Below are positions 33,996-41,770 of a stretch of DNA of 64,000 bases, one piece after another (position 1 is the first letter of the stretch; each line of letters starts with the position of its first letter). Made by a program: the position numbers and the translations under genes. The DNA comes from Bacteroidia bacterium (GTDB lineage Bacteria > Bacteroidota > Bacteroidia > 2-12-FULL-35-15). The notes under the pieces were generated by a model, which did no database searches, was not told the origin of the DNA, and saw only the letters and a list, made by a program, of their open reading frames with translations. The DNA lies in assembly GCA_020051175.1 (NCBI GenBank), contig JAGVJJ010000065.1:1-64000 (forward strand), read 5' to 3'.

Positions 33996-34649
33996 ATGAC
34001 AAACAAACTAACAAAAGTAATGGCGATATCTTCTGCACTCAGTGTATTATTGATATGTTGCCGCATTCAATGGAGTGGAAGTATTTATTATGCCTTTTTG
34101 GTCTGGAACCTTTTTCTGGCCTGGATTCCTTATCTGTTTGCATTGTTGCTTACAAAGAAGCGGGCACAAAATGCTCCGGGCTGGCAATTGGCATTGTGCT
34201 TTTGTTTGTGGCTCTTGTTTTTCCCTAATTCACCGTACATCATTACTGACTTATTCCACCTGCGTTTGCGTGCCCCTATCCCACTGTGGTTCGACCTTAC
34301 ACTGGTATTTACCTTTGCCTGGAACGGTTTGCTGCTGGGCTTTGTGTCGCTGTTTGAAATTCAGTCCTTTCTGAAATCAATTTTGACAGCCAAATGGGTT
34401 AACTATGCAGTTGCAGGTTTGATGGTATTGTGCAGCTTTGGCATCTACCTTGGCCGTTACCCGCGATGGAACAGCTGGGACATAGTTACCAATCCTGTTG
34501 CGCTGATGAGCGATATCTTTAATACTCTTGTACATCCTTTACATCATACGCGCATGGTGGGCGTTACATTCTTCTTTTCCGTATTTTTGATGGTGAGTTA
34601 CTGGACACTGAATGCATTGATAAACCACAAACAACATGAGCAGCAATAA
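33996..34649 (+). CDS. DUF1361 family membrane protein
   Basis: 217 residues with about six membrane helices. DUF1361 hallmarks are visible: [58 protein letters not shown] and [20 protein letters not shown]. The biochemical role of the family is unknown. It overlaps the diacylglycerol kinase gene by 14 bases, so the two are translationally linked. Confidence 0.9.
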   Translation: MTNKLTKVMAISSALSVLLICCRIQWSGSIYYAFLVWNLFLAWIPYLFALLLTKKRAQNAPGWQLALCFCLWLLFFPNSPYIITDLFHLRLRAPIPLWFDLTLVFTFAWNGLLLGFVSLFEIQSFLKSILTAKWVNYAVAGLMVLCSFGIYLGRYPRWNSWDIVTNPVALMSDIFNTLVHPLHHTRMVGVTFFFSVFLMVSYWTLNALINHKQHEQQ

Positions 34650-35016
34650 ACCTTTCAAAATTCACAGCAGGATCAAAAGTTTTGGCTTTGCCTTTGAAGG
34701 TATAGCAACGTTTTTCAAAACGCAGCATAATGCCTGGATCCATACTGTTGCGGCCATGACGGTGATTGCCCTGGGATTTTACTTTAATGTAAATACAACA
34801 GAGTGGTGCTTTTTAATCCTTGCTATTGCCCTGGTTATGCTTGCCGAAATGCTGAACACAGCCATTGAATTTTTGACCGATCTTGCATCACCTGAATTTC
34901 ATCCTTTGGCAAAAAAAGTAAAAGATGTGGCGGCCGGGGCTGTTTTGTTTGCGGCCTTTGCAGCTGTTATTATAGGAATTCTTGTTTTTGTGCCACATGT
35001 AATGATATTACTTTGA
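34636..35016 (+). CDS. dgkA: diacylglycerol/undecaprenol kinase, DgkA family
   Basis: 126-residue membrane kinase with three helices. Family marks are [22 protein letters not shown], the catalytic [35 protein letters not shown] (Glu and Asp residues of the ExxNTAIE motif) and a final hydrophobic helix. In this phylum the substrate is thought to be diacylglycerol or undecaprenol, recycling lipid carriers. It overlaps both neighbours, 14 bases upstream and four bases downstream, in a tight operon. Confidence 0.93.
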   Translation: MSSNKPFKIHSRIKSFGFAFEGIATFFKTQHNAWIHTVAAMTVIALGFYFNVNTTEWCFLILAIALVMLAEMLNTAIEFLTDLASPEFHPLAKKVKDVAAGAVLFAAFAAVIIGILVFVPHVMILL

Positions 35017-35429
35017 AAAAATTAATTATATATCTGCTTATTTTGTTTATTCCTTTTTTGATAATGATCACTGTTAATGAAACTTGTCGAAGTTTGAAAG
35101 AACAGCGAGGATATAAAACAAAAGGAATTATGGCTATTAATTCAGATGAAGCAAATCCTTTAAAATGCACGTGGAATTGTCATAACAATATAATGCACTG
35201 TTTGAGCAATCACCGCATTAAGCTCCTTAAACCGTATTTGAATATTATTTCTCCGGTTTATATGGGAATAATTTTTCTTCTCAAGGCTACTGGTAATTAT
35301 GCTTTGGCTAATATTGTTTTCCTGGTTGTACTATGGCCTTTGTTTATGTACTTCTTGTTACTCAAATCGATAGAGTTAAGATTAGAAATCAAGTTATTAA
35401 AAGAAAAAAACAATGGCAGGCGTTTTTGA
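35013..35429 (+). CDS. membrane protein of unknown function
   Basis: 138 residues beginning at a TTG that overlaps the dgkA stop (TTGA junction). It has a signal-anchor helix (1-20), a hydrophilic loop with four cysteines (one at about 25, then CTWNCHNNIMHC at about 52-63), two more helices (about 80-120) and a basic tail. The clustered Cys/His residues could bind a metal, but this is guesswork. It overlaps the next small gene by 17 bases. Confidence 0.55.
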   Translation: MKKLIIYLLILFIPFLIMITVNETCRSLKEQRGYKTKGIMAINSDEANPLKCTWNCHNNIMHCLSNHRIKLLKPYLNIISPVYMGIIFLLKATGNYALANIVFLVVLWPLFMYFLLLKSIELRLEIKLLKEKNNGRRF

Positions 35430-35619
35430 AAATATTATAAACTACATATATATTTATTGTACCGATTTTGTTATAAATATGGCAAACCTGACAGGTTTAT
35501 CTTATGTAGAAGTAAATGCGTTTATTTTTTGTGTTATATGGCCTATTCTTACGTTTGTTTTGTTAGTGAACGTTTTTTTTCTGAAAAAAAAGTTGAATAG
35601 ACTGAAAACTCTTAAATAG
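35413..35619 (+). CDS. small single-helix membrane protein
   Basis: 68 residues with one strong membrane helix (about 34-55, NAFIFCVIWPILTFVLLVNVFFL) and a basic end KKKLNRLKTLK. Its start lies inside the end of the previous gene, which resembles translational coupling. The IWPILTF stretch recalls the VLWPLFMYFLL stretch near the end of its upstream neighbour, so the two may be distant relatives. No function known. Confidence 0.55.
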   Translation: MAGVFENIINYIYIYCTDFVINMANLTGLSYVEVNAFIFCVIWPILTFVLLVNVFFLKKKLNRLKTLK

Positions 35620-35641
35620 TACTGTATTCATTATTATGACA

Positions 35642-36175
35642 TTATTTCTTCTTTCTCAGAGTGGCAAAAATATCAATTACCTGGTGAACATCCGCTTCAG
35701 AACGACCATTTCCAAATGCATGTACAAGTGCATTCCAGCCTTCATCACTTTTGCTGTCAGCAATGGTTTGAGCAGAGTATGAACCTTTGCAGTTGTATAC
35801 CGTCCAGTCGGTATTGCTTTCGAGGATTATACCATTCATTACATCCGTAATACAGCTGTCATTCAAAGGTTTAAATTTACTGGGATGATTTCCAAAATAC
35901 ATCCCGGCCGTGAATGACAACGTGTCTGTGCTGTCGCTAGGATTAATATAATAAACATAAAAATCCGGCCCTTCATTTTCAGTAAGTACGTAATTTTCGG
36001 GAATGGAAATGAGGTAATTGCTCTTGCCTACGGGTACCTCTGTTAATAGTATTCTGGTAGTGCTGTCCGTTTGCGTTTCAGTATCCGCTGTTTGTGCATC
36101 TTTCATCGAATCAGAGCAGGAGGCAAGCACAAAAAATAGAGGCAAACATAAAAGCGTTGAAAGGGTAGATTTCAT
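35642..36175 (-). CDS. lipoprotein of unknown function
   Basis: 177 residues with a lipoprotein signal (FFVLASC, Cys20) and a Ser/Thr/Asp-rich linker (SDSMKDAQTADTETQTDSTT). The rest is a beta-rich domain with VPVGKSNYLISIPENYVLTENEGPDFYVYYINPSD and a terminal helix DVHQVIDIFATLRKK; this general shape is like small lipoproteins that hold a PsbP/Mog1-like fold, though I cannot confirm it. It converges with the membrane-protein operon. Confidence 0.65.
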   Translation of the reverse strand: MKSTLSTLLCLPLFFVLASCSDSMKDAQTADTETQTDSTTRILLTEVPVGKSNYLISIPENYVLTENEGPDFYVYYINPSDSTDTLSFTAGMYFGNHPSKFKPLNDSCITDVMNGIILESNTDWTVYNCKGSYSAQTIADSKSDEGWNALVHAFGNGRSEADVHQVIDIFATLRKKK

Positions 36176-36266
36176 TCAGTAAATTAGTGTGTAAAACAAT
36201 TTTTACATTATTTTCCGCAAAAAAAGAATTTTAACCAGCGTACGTTTCTAAGAGCCAGCTAAGCCA

Positions 36267-36758
36267 TTACGATTTCATATTTGTAAACTGCAAAGGCAAC
36301 TCGTATTCGCCTCTTCTCAATAAGGCAATCACCGCCTGTAAGTCATCAATCTTTTTACCGGTTACGCGTACCTGGTCATCCATCATCTGGGCCTGTACTT
36401 TCAGCTTGGAATCTTTAATGTCTTTGATAATTTTACGGGCAACATCCTTGTCAATGCCTTCGCGAACTTTAATGTCTTTTTTCACCATAAAGCCCGATGC
36501 ATATTGTTCTTTCCCGAAATCAAGACATAAAGGGTCCAGCTTTTGTTTGATCATGCGGTTGCGGATAACATCAATAATGGATTCCATCCGCATTTCATTT
36601 TCTGTCAAAATGTTAACAACCATCCCCTTTTTATCAAGAGTAATTTCACTCTTGGAACCGTTGAAATCAAACCGGTTCACAATTTCTTTACGTGCCACAT
36701 TTATGGCATTGTCCAGCAGCTGGGCATCTACTTTGTTTACGATATCAAATGAAGGCAT
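36267..36758 (-). CDS. yajQ: YajQ family nucleotide/cyclic-di-GMP-binding protein
   Basis: 163 residues matching YajQ from end to end: PSFDIVNKVD, LDNAINVARKEIVNRFDFNGSKSEITLDKKG, FGKEQYASGFMVKKDIKVREGIDKDVARKIIKDIKDSKLKVQAQMMDDQVRVTGKKIDDLQAVIALLR. It folds into two ferredoxin-like domains. Some members bind cyclic-di-GMP and control gene expression. It is a stand-alone leftward gene, divergent from the dipeptidase gene with 62 bases between the starts. Confidence 0.96.
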   Translation of the reverse strand: MPSFDIVNKVDAQLLDNAINVARKEIVNRFDFNGSKSEITLDKKGMVVNILTENEMRMESIIDVIRNRMIKQKLDPLCLDFGKEQYASGFMVKKDIKVREGIDKDVARKIIKDIKDSKLKVQAQMMDDQVRVTGKKIDDLQAVIALLRRGEYELPLQFTNMKS

Positions 36759-36820
36759 GGTATGTGTTTTTCAGATTTTTACTGAGTACAAATCTATTAA
36801 AAAAATTGTACCTTTATAGT

Positions 36821-37618
36821 ATGAAACGGCCTGTGATTGTGATATGTGTTGTTTTGATTGCATGCTGCGGTTTTGCTGCGTGCAATTATTTTGCACATGC
36901 CGATGCTGCTGTTAATAAATCTTTTGAGGCCCCAAAAGAAGATACAAAGCCTGCAATAGCCACCCCTTCAGAGTTTAAGCAGTCCCTGGAAGTAATCCCT
37001 CTAACAGTTAGTCAAATGGAGCAATCCATCCTCAATGCCGGGCTGGTAGATATAAAAGCCGTAGACAGCACCATTGTGGTGGATTTAAAATACTCCACCC
37101 CGGATAATTTTTTATGCATGGATGTGTATGGCGATTTTGACAAATGTTACCTTCAGCCCGATGTGGCACAAAAGCTAAAGCTTGCCCAGCAATACCTGAA
37201 AACGGAGTTTCCCTATTATAACCTGGTTGTTTATGATGCAGCCCGGCCACGAAGCGTGCAGCGCATCATGTGGGATACTGTTGAAATACCATACGCACAC
37301 CGTGGGAAATTTCTTTCCAGTCCGGGCGGTGGTTCACTCCACAACTTTGGTGCTGCTGTGGATATCAGCATTATTGACGACAGCGGTTTTGAGCTGGATA
37401 TGGGCACCCCATACGATTATTTTGGTGAATTGGCTTACCCACAGGCTGAGTCCCGTATGCTGATGCAAGGTAAACTTACCCACAGGCAATTATTCAACCG
37501 CGAAATACTGCGCAGCGCCATGCAAAAAGCCGGTTTTGGCGGTATTGGAACGGAATGGTGGCATTTTAATTCCTGTTCAAGGGAAACGGCCTATCAGAAG
37601 TATAAGATAATTGAGTAG
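36821..37618 (+). CDS. D-alanyl-D-alanine dipeptidase (VanX-like, M15D) lipoprotein
   Basis: 265 residues from ATG 36821. A lipoprotein signal (VLIACCGFAAC, Cys21) precedes the zinc peptidase domain. Key residues are Arg142 in DAARPRS, zinc ligands His174 and Asp181 in SLHNFGAAVD, the catalytic Glu245 and zinc ligand His248 in EWWHFN, which is the VanX/DdpX set. VDLKYSTPDNF and HRQLFNREILRSAMQKAGFGGIG are also typical. As an anchored periplasmic enzyme it more likely recycles cell-wall D-Ala-D-Ala than gives vancomycin resistance; no vanHA genes are near. Confidence 0.93.
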   Translation: MKRPVIVICVVLIACCGFAACNYFAHADAAVNKSFEAPKEDTKPAIATPSEFKQSLEVIPLTVSQMEQSILNAGLVDIKAVDSTIVVDLKYSTPDNFLCMDVYGDFDKCYLQPDVAQKLKLAQQYLKTEFPYYNLVVYDAARPRSVQRIMWDTVEIPYAHRGKFLSSPGGGSLHNFGAAVDISIIDDSGFELDMGTPYDYFGELAYPQAESRMLMQGKLTHRQLFNREILRSAMQKAGFGGIGTEWWHFNSCSRETAYQKYKIIE

Positions 37619-37763
37619 AGCGTTTTTGGGCATTCTTGTATGCTTATCAGAAAACTGAGATTCTGAACAAGCAAAAAATTTTGTCAGAAGAATTGGTCAA
37701 TATTATCTTGAAGTGTTTCTTATGTTTGCTTGCTGTTACCAGCATACTCTTATGTTTGTCAAG

Positions 37764-38369
37764 TTACTTTGTCCATACTTTTATAAGTGGCTCTCTATAA
37801 CCTTCGTCTTTTTCATGTATTTCAATTTCTCTTTTATTAGTGTTAATATTGAGAAAGACTTCAGAATATAAGTTTTCCTCCTCAAAGAAAAGTTTCAGCT
37901 TGTAATAGTCACTTTTGTCAAGGTCAACAGCTTTGTCATTGAGTGAAAATGCGATCGCAGAAATAGTTTGTTTTGCAAAGCCTTTGTCAATCGGTTGCTT
38001 ATACAACTCCGCTAAAGCTTTTACTAATTCATCACTCTCTTGTCCAAGTGTTGTAAGTCGAATGGCATTTGCAATAAATCCAAATTTTGGGTCCGGTTTG
38101 CCGTCAATGATACCTGCTCCGATTTTTGAACTTACTTCAATTTGTAATCCAACGGTTTTGCCTTTGTAGAGTCCTTTGGCGATATAAATATGTGAAGTGT
38201 CGGTTTTCGTGTCAGCAGTCATGGTTAAGAAAATGTCGCTCCAACCTTCTGTTGGGTCAATTCGTGAAGTAATGTCAGATAGACTGTTTGTCTGCTGTGT
38301 CTTAGTATTGCAGCCGTACAAGAATGAAAGTAATCCCATGAGAAATATTGTCGTCAGTTGTTTTATCAT
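37764..38369 (-). CDS. cassette-like lipoprotein gene 1, unknown function
   Basis: 201 residues with a lipoprotein signal (LSFLYGC, Cys20). The mature part has DPTEGWSDIFLTMTADTKTDTSHIYIAKGLYKGKTVGLQIEVSSKIGAGIIDGKPD and a later beta-rich C-terminus ending IKVWTK. No family is recognised. The gene stands alone between two sequences that share the TGCTGGTAAC core: GTTACCAGCA at 37735-37744 after its end and TGCTGGTAAC at 38402-38411 before its start. It has the look of a mobile single-gene cassette (see findings). Confidence 0.6.
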   Translation of the reverse strand: MIKQLTTIFLMGLLSFLYGCNTKTQQTNSLSDITSRIDPTEGWSDIFLTMTADTKTDTSHIYIAKGLYKGKTVGLQIEVSSKIGAGIIDGKPDPKFGFIANAIRLTTLGQESDELVKALAELYKQPIDKGFAKQTISAIAFSLNDKAVDLDKSDYYKLKLFFEEENLYSEVFLNINTNKREIEIHEKDEGYREPLIKVWTK

Positions 38370-38400
38370 ATTGTTGTTATGTTACTCTGTCTTTTTAGAG

Positions 38401-38586
38401 TTGCTGGTAACGGTTTTTGGCTAAAAGAAGTGCGGAATTTACTTGCACAAAATTGTTTTAACCGATAAACTTTATTAAATGTACTGAACTAAATGGCAAA
38501 TGCAAAAATATTGCGCGGAGCGCATCTTTGAAAAGCATTTGCAACTTGCAAGATCTCCGCATTTTTTAGCCAATGTTAGCACCAGT
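38401..38586 (-). repeat. long imperfect palindrome 1 (attC-like cassette boundary)
   Basis: Outer arms TTGGCTAAAAGAAGTGCGGA (38417-38436) and TCTCCGCATTTTTTAGCCAA (38554-38573) pair with few mismatches; an inner pair GCAAATGC/GCATTTGC makes a second stem. The end nearest gene 1 reads TTGCTGGTAACGGTT (38401-38415), identical to the end of palindrome 2 near gene 2. The other end reads GTTAGCACCAG. The group II intron begins a few bases beyond. Nothing here looks coding. Confidence 0.7.
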
Positions 38587-39257
38587 AGTGGTGTGTCCTG
38601 CGTTACCACAGGGTATAAAGATAAAGTTCTTTGAGATGGTAACAAAACTCTGACAGAGATGATAGACAATGTCAAGAAACGGAAACGAGTCAACCCTCGA
38701 AAAGAAAGGGAAAAGTTGGAAGGTCTCACGCAAGAAGTAAAGGCAAAGAGCAGAACTATCGGCTAAGGTGTTCAGGCAAATTAGTCAAACCGCCTTGTGG
38801 TGCTTGCCTTAGCAGAGCAGGTATTGAGCGACAAGGTCAACGCCCCAACAATCAGTTGTAAGATTAGTTGGTGTATGGTGCGGATAGTGGAGTTGAATGC
38901 AAGTGAACCTTCATAGAAGTGTCGAAAATAACTTTTACTGTGTCAAAATCAAAGGGGGAGCGACCCTGCGAGACCAAGAGTATGGCGCAACCTGAGAAGT
39001 GCATACCCGACACACGGCATAGAGAAGGCAAGACCACTATTCAGGCTCAGTCAGGGAACAGGAGAACCCCTATTGCAATGCAAAGCGAAAATGCAGAGAA
39101 CTTGTAAGGAAATGCAGAAAGTAGCAAAGTGCAGTAGTGGGACGGATGAAGTCGTAGTAGCGAACATACCCGAGAGATGATTATTGAAAGATAATCAAAG
39201 CGAAGGACTTCACTTAACAAGTTCATTTATTGTATAACAACTTAATGAAAATTGAGG

Positions 39258-40520
39258 ATGATTTTTGAAGATGAACACAAGACGCAACCGATAAGTAAGT
39301 TGCAAATCATGGAGGCTTTTAAGCGAGTAAAAGCCAACGGAGGCAGTGGGGGAGTAGATGGTAAAACCATTGAAGAAGTAGAAGCCAACAAGCGCAAATA
39401 CCTGTATCCGTTGTGGAACAGGATGGCAAGCGGCAGCTACTTTCCTCAAGCAGTCCGGTAAGTTCTGATACCCAAAGGAGATGGTAAGATGCGCCCTTTA
39501 GGCATCCCCACCGTCATAGATAGGATAGCCCAACAGGTAATAGCAACAGAACTGGAAGGTGTAGTAGATGAACAATTCAGTCCAAGCAGTTATGGTTATC
39601 GTCCGAACAAATCGGCACATGAAGCCATAGAAAACTGTCGCATCAATTGTATGCAATACAGTTGGGTGATAGACCTGGACATAAAAGGGTTCTTTGATAA
39701 CATAGACCATGAGTTGCTGCTCAAAGCAGTAAAGCATTACACCGACAAGAAACACATTTTGTTGTATGTAGAGCGATGGCTGCAAGCCCCTGTTCGGTTA
39801 ACAGACGGAACACTCAAGCACACCGAAGGAAAAGGCACACCGCAGGGCGGAGTAATCAGCCCTGTGCTTGCCAATATTTTTCTGGATATTGTGTTTGACA
39901 AATGGATGGAGAAGCGAACACCTGAAATTAGTTTTGAACGGTATGCAGATGATATAGTGGTGCATTGCTACACTATCAAGCATGCGCTACGACTGTTAGA
40001 AGCGATAAAGAAACGGTTTAAGGAATGTAAGCTGGAATTAAACAGCGAGAAAACCAAAATTGTTTACTGTCGCAGAAATCAGAAGTATCATCCACCGTTT
40101 AAAGTTTACTATCAGAAGTTTGATTTTCTGGGCTTCACATTCAAGCCAAGAGTAGTGAAAGAGCGGGGCAAAATCAAATTAGGATTTACCCCTGCCATCG
40201 GTTCAAAGAATATCAGCAGGATAGGGAAGGATGTATTCAAGATGCAACTGCATCGCTGGGTTTACTTTCCCATCAGCAGAATAGCGCAACTGCTCAAACT
40301 CAAAATACGGGGCTGGATAAACTACTATGGCAAATTCCGTATGTCGGAATTGCGAAAACTGTTTCGGTTACTTCACTTGCGAATAGCCAAATGGGTGCGC
40401 AACAAATACAAAAGGTTCAGACGGAAACACTGATTCTTTGCTTACAAATATCTGCAAGGCATAGCCAAAAGCTATCCTAATTTATTTGAGCATTGGCAAT
40501 ACGAGAGTTTTCGTCCGTAG
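39258..40520 (+). pseudogene. group II intron reverse transcriptase/maturase with two nonsense codons
   Basis: Reading one frame from ATG 39258 gives an intron reverse transcriptase: ISKLQIMEAFKRVKANGGSGGVDG, LWNRMASGSYFPQAVR, then KMRPLGIPTVIDRIAQQVI, DLDIKGFFDNIDHELL, GTPQGGVISPVLANI, the active-site RYADDIVVHC, and a maturase domain GWINYYGKFRMSELRKLF. The frame is broken by TAA at 39459-39461, between QAVR and VLIPKGDGK, and by TGA at 40431-40433, after RFRRKH. Beyond it the typical tail IAKSYPNLFEHWQ is still readable to TAG 40520. There is no HNH endonuclease domain. No frameshift is needed, so the decay is recent; the RNA could still move with an enzyme in trans. Confidence 0.85.
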
Positions 40521-40534
40521 TGTCTTGGTTAAGA

Positions 40535-40569
40535 AGAGCCGTGTGATGCGAGAGTATCAAGCACGGTTC
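40535..40569 (+). ncRNA. group II intron domain V
   Basis: GAGCCGTG (40535-40542) pairs with CACGGTTC (40562-40569) across an internal bulge and a GAGA-type loop. The AGC of GAGCC is the catalytic triad position. Domain VI and a G-rich/C-rich arm (GGGGGTGCAATTCCCCC) follow. Confidence 0.88.
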
Positions 40570-40612
40570 TGTGAGAGGCTTGGGGGTGCAATTCCCCCTT
40601 GCCTACTCGACA

Positions 40613-41242
40613 TTATTTTGTCAGTTTCGTTTTGTCAACTAAGTTCGACAAGTCTGTGCTGTTATATTGTTTTTGTCCAAGTTTGTCGTCAGATACAATT
40701 TCAAATGATAAAGTCTCAATTTTAATATTGTTTTCAGATGATGATGTTTGCCCTTTCGCCCAAAAGGTCGAAGGATTAAAACCAACAAGATTATTGTCAA
40801 GATTTTTCCCGTCCAATTGTTTAACTGTTGGTCTTGAATATGTCTTGTTAAATGTCCACTTGTTTAAATACCCAATTCCATTACTGTCAACTGTCAAAAT
40901 ATTATCGTCCACATTCGATAACACTAAATTGATTTCACCTCTATATCCGTTGGGAACAATAATTGTCAATGTCGGTGAATACAATTGGTAATGGAAGGCT
41001 AAAAATGAAATCGCTGTCGTGATAGAAAATATTGTCAAAAAAGATGTCCGCTTAAAAAACAGTCTTAAAACACCTGTCAAGATTAAACAGCCGAGAATAA
41101 TGCCAACTATCATCATTCCGCCTAAAAACAGTCCAGATAAAATCATTCCACCTGGAACATTAGTCAACTTAATTATTAAAGTTGTCAGGAGCACCAGAGA
41201 TAAAATTCCGAATATTATTTTTAGTTTACGGTCTGTCGTCAT
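40613..41242 (-). CDS. cassette-like membrane protein gene 2, unknown function
   Basis: 209 residues from ATG 41242; the longer open frame runs back through palindrome 2 and is discounted. Two or three membrane helices (ILSLVLLTTLIIKL, MILSGLFLGGMMIVGIILGCLIL and TIFSITTAISFLAFHY) precede an extracytoplasmic domain with IIVPNGYRGEINLVLSNVDDNILTVDSNGIGYLNKWTF. I cannot name the family. Its start codon lies four bases from the conserved end of palindrome 2, and its stop is two bases from the intron edge. Confidence 0.6.
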   Translation of the reverse strand: MTTDRKLKIIFGILSLVLLTTLIIKLTNVPGGMILSGLFLGGMMIVGIILGCLILTGVLRLFFKRTSFLTIFSITTAISFLAFHYQLYSPTLTIIVPNGYRGEINLVLSNVDDNILTVDSNGIGYLNKWTFNKTYSRPTVKQLDGKNLDNNLVGFNPSTFWAKGQTSSSENNIKIETLSFEIVSDDKLGQKQYNSTDLSNLVDKTKLTK

Positions 41243-41245
41243 AAT

Positions 41246-41383
41246 TGCTGGTAACGGTTGGCAGCTACCCGATGGTGGCGAGTTTACCATTGAACTTCTT
41301 TTGAAAAGCTGCACTGTAAAGATACCACAAAACTGTCTTATATGCACACACCCGCCATTTTCGGGTAGCTGCTGTTATACACA
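41246..41383 (-). repeat. long imperfect palindrome 2 (attC-like cassette boundary)
   Basis: Arms GCAGCTACCCGATGGTGGCG (41261-41280) and CGCCATTTTCGGGTAGCTGC (41351-41370) match at 17 of 20 positions when folded. The end next to gene 2 is TTGCTGGTAACGGTT (41245-41259), identical over 15 bases to palindrome 1, while the interior sequence is unrelated. The far end reads TGTTATACACAGG. Conserved outer end, variable inner stem and placement ahead of a single gene are features shared with integron recombination sites. Confidence 0.7.
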
Positions 41384-41628
41384 GGGCGATACTCCGCTCT
41401 CTGCTATGGAATACGTCTGTTGCAATTTAGCAGGAACGAGTGTCGGTGCGGGGAGGAAGAAAATTTTGTTTTTTTAGGGAGGAATTTTTCCTTTTTTTCT
41501 GGTAGGGATGGCAAGCTTATTTAAAAACTTTGGAGAAGTGTTAGCTGGTGCGGTTTTTAAATGTGCTTGCCATGGTGGGGCGTATATGGAACTGAATTTT
41601 AATTACTGCAAAAAGTCATAACACCATA

Positions 41629-41748
41629 GGTCGTAACGTATCGGTTATAACACGCAGGTCGTAACGCAATGGTTATAACACATAGGTCGTAACACAATGG
41701 ACATAACATATAGGTCGCAACACATTGTTTTAATACGCAGGTCGTAGG
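41629..41748. repeat. 28-bp minisatellite GGTCGTAAC...
   Basis: Four degenerate copies of a 28-bp unit (41629, 41657, 41685, and 41713 with 27 bp), each starting GGTCGTAAC or GGTCGCAAC and ending ATAACAC-type, plus a partial fifth at 41740. A partial copy precedes the first. The interval 41384-41770 between palindrome 2 and the YhcG gene has no gene otherwise; it also has a G-rich patch near 41440-41520. Confidence 0.88.
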
Positions 41749-41770
41749 AGGGCAAGGAAATTTAGTTGAG

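Larger units (their letters stand above)
38591..40611 (+). mobile_element. group II intron with interrupted reverse transcriptase
   Basis: The 5' end is set at GTGTG (38591-38595), the group II 5' consensus GUGYG; a CCTG/CAGG stem follows. Domains I-III fill up to about 39250, the reverse transcriptase lies in domain IV, domain V is at 40535-40569, and domain VI runs to CTACTCGAC at 40611. The 3' edge falls two bases from the stop codon of the leftward gene 2, and the 5' edge right behind palindrome 1. Exact ends are estimated from consensus, within a few bases. Element length is about 2.0 kb. Confidence 0.88.

Noticed and set aside
36821-37618. Vancomycin resistance gene vanX
   Set aside because: The active-site residues fit VanX, but the lipoprotein signal and absence of vanH, vanA or a vanRS pair make a cell-wall recycling dipeptidase more likely.
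41243-41347. Upstream extension of the membrane protein gene 40613-41242
   Set aside because: The extra codons run through one arm of palindrome 2 and the adjacent sequence, and the internal ATG sits just behind the shared palindrome end.
41629-41748. CRISPR array
   Set aside because: Repeats are contiguous and diverged, with no spacers and no cas genes nearby.
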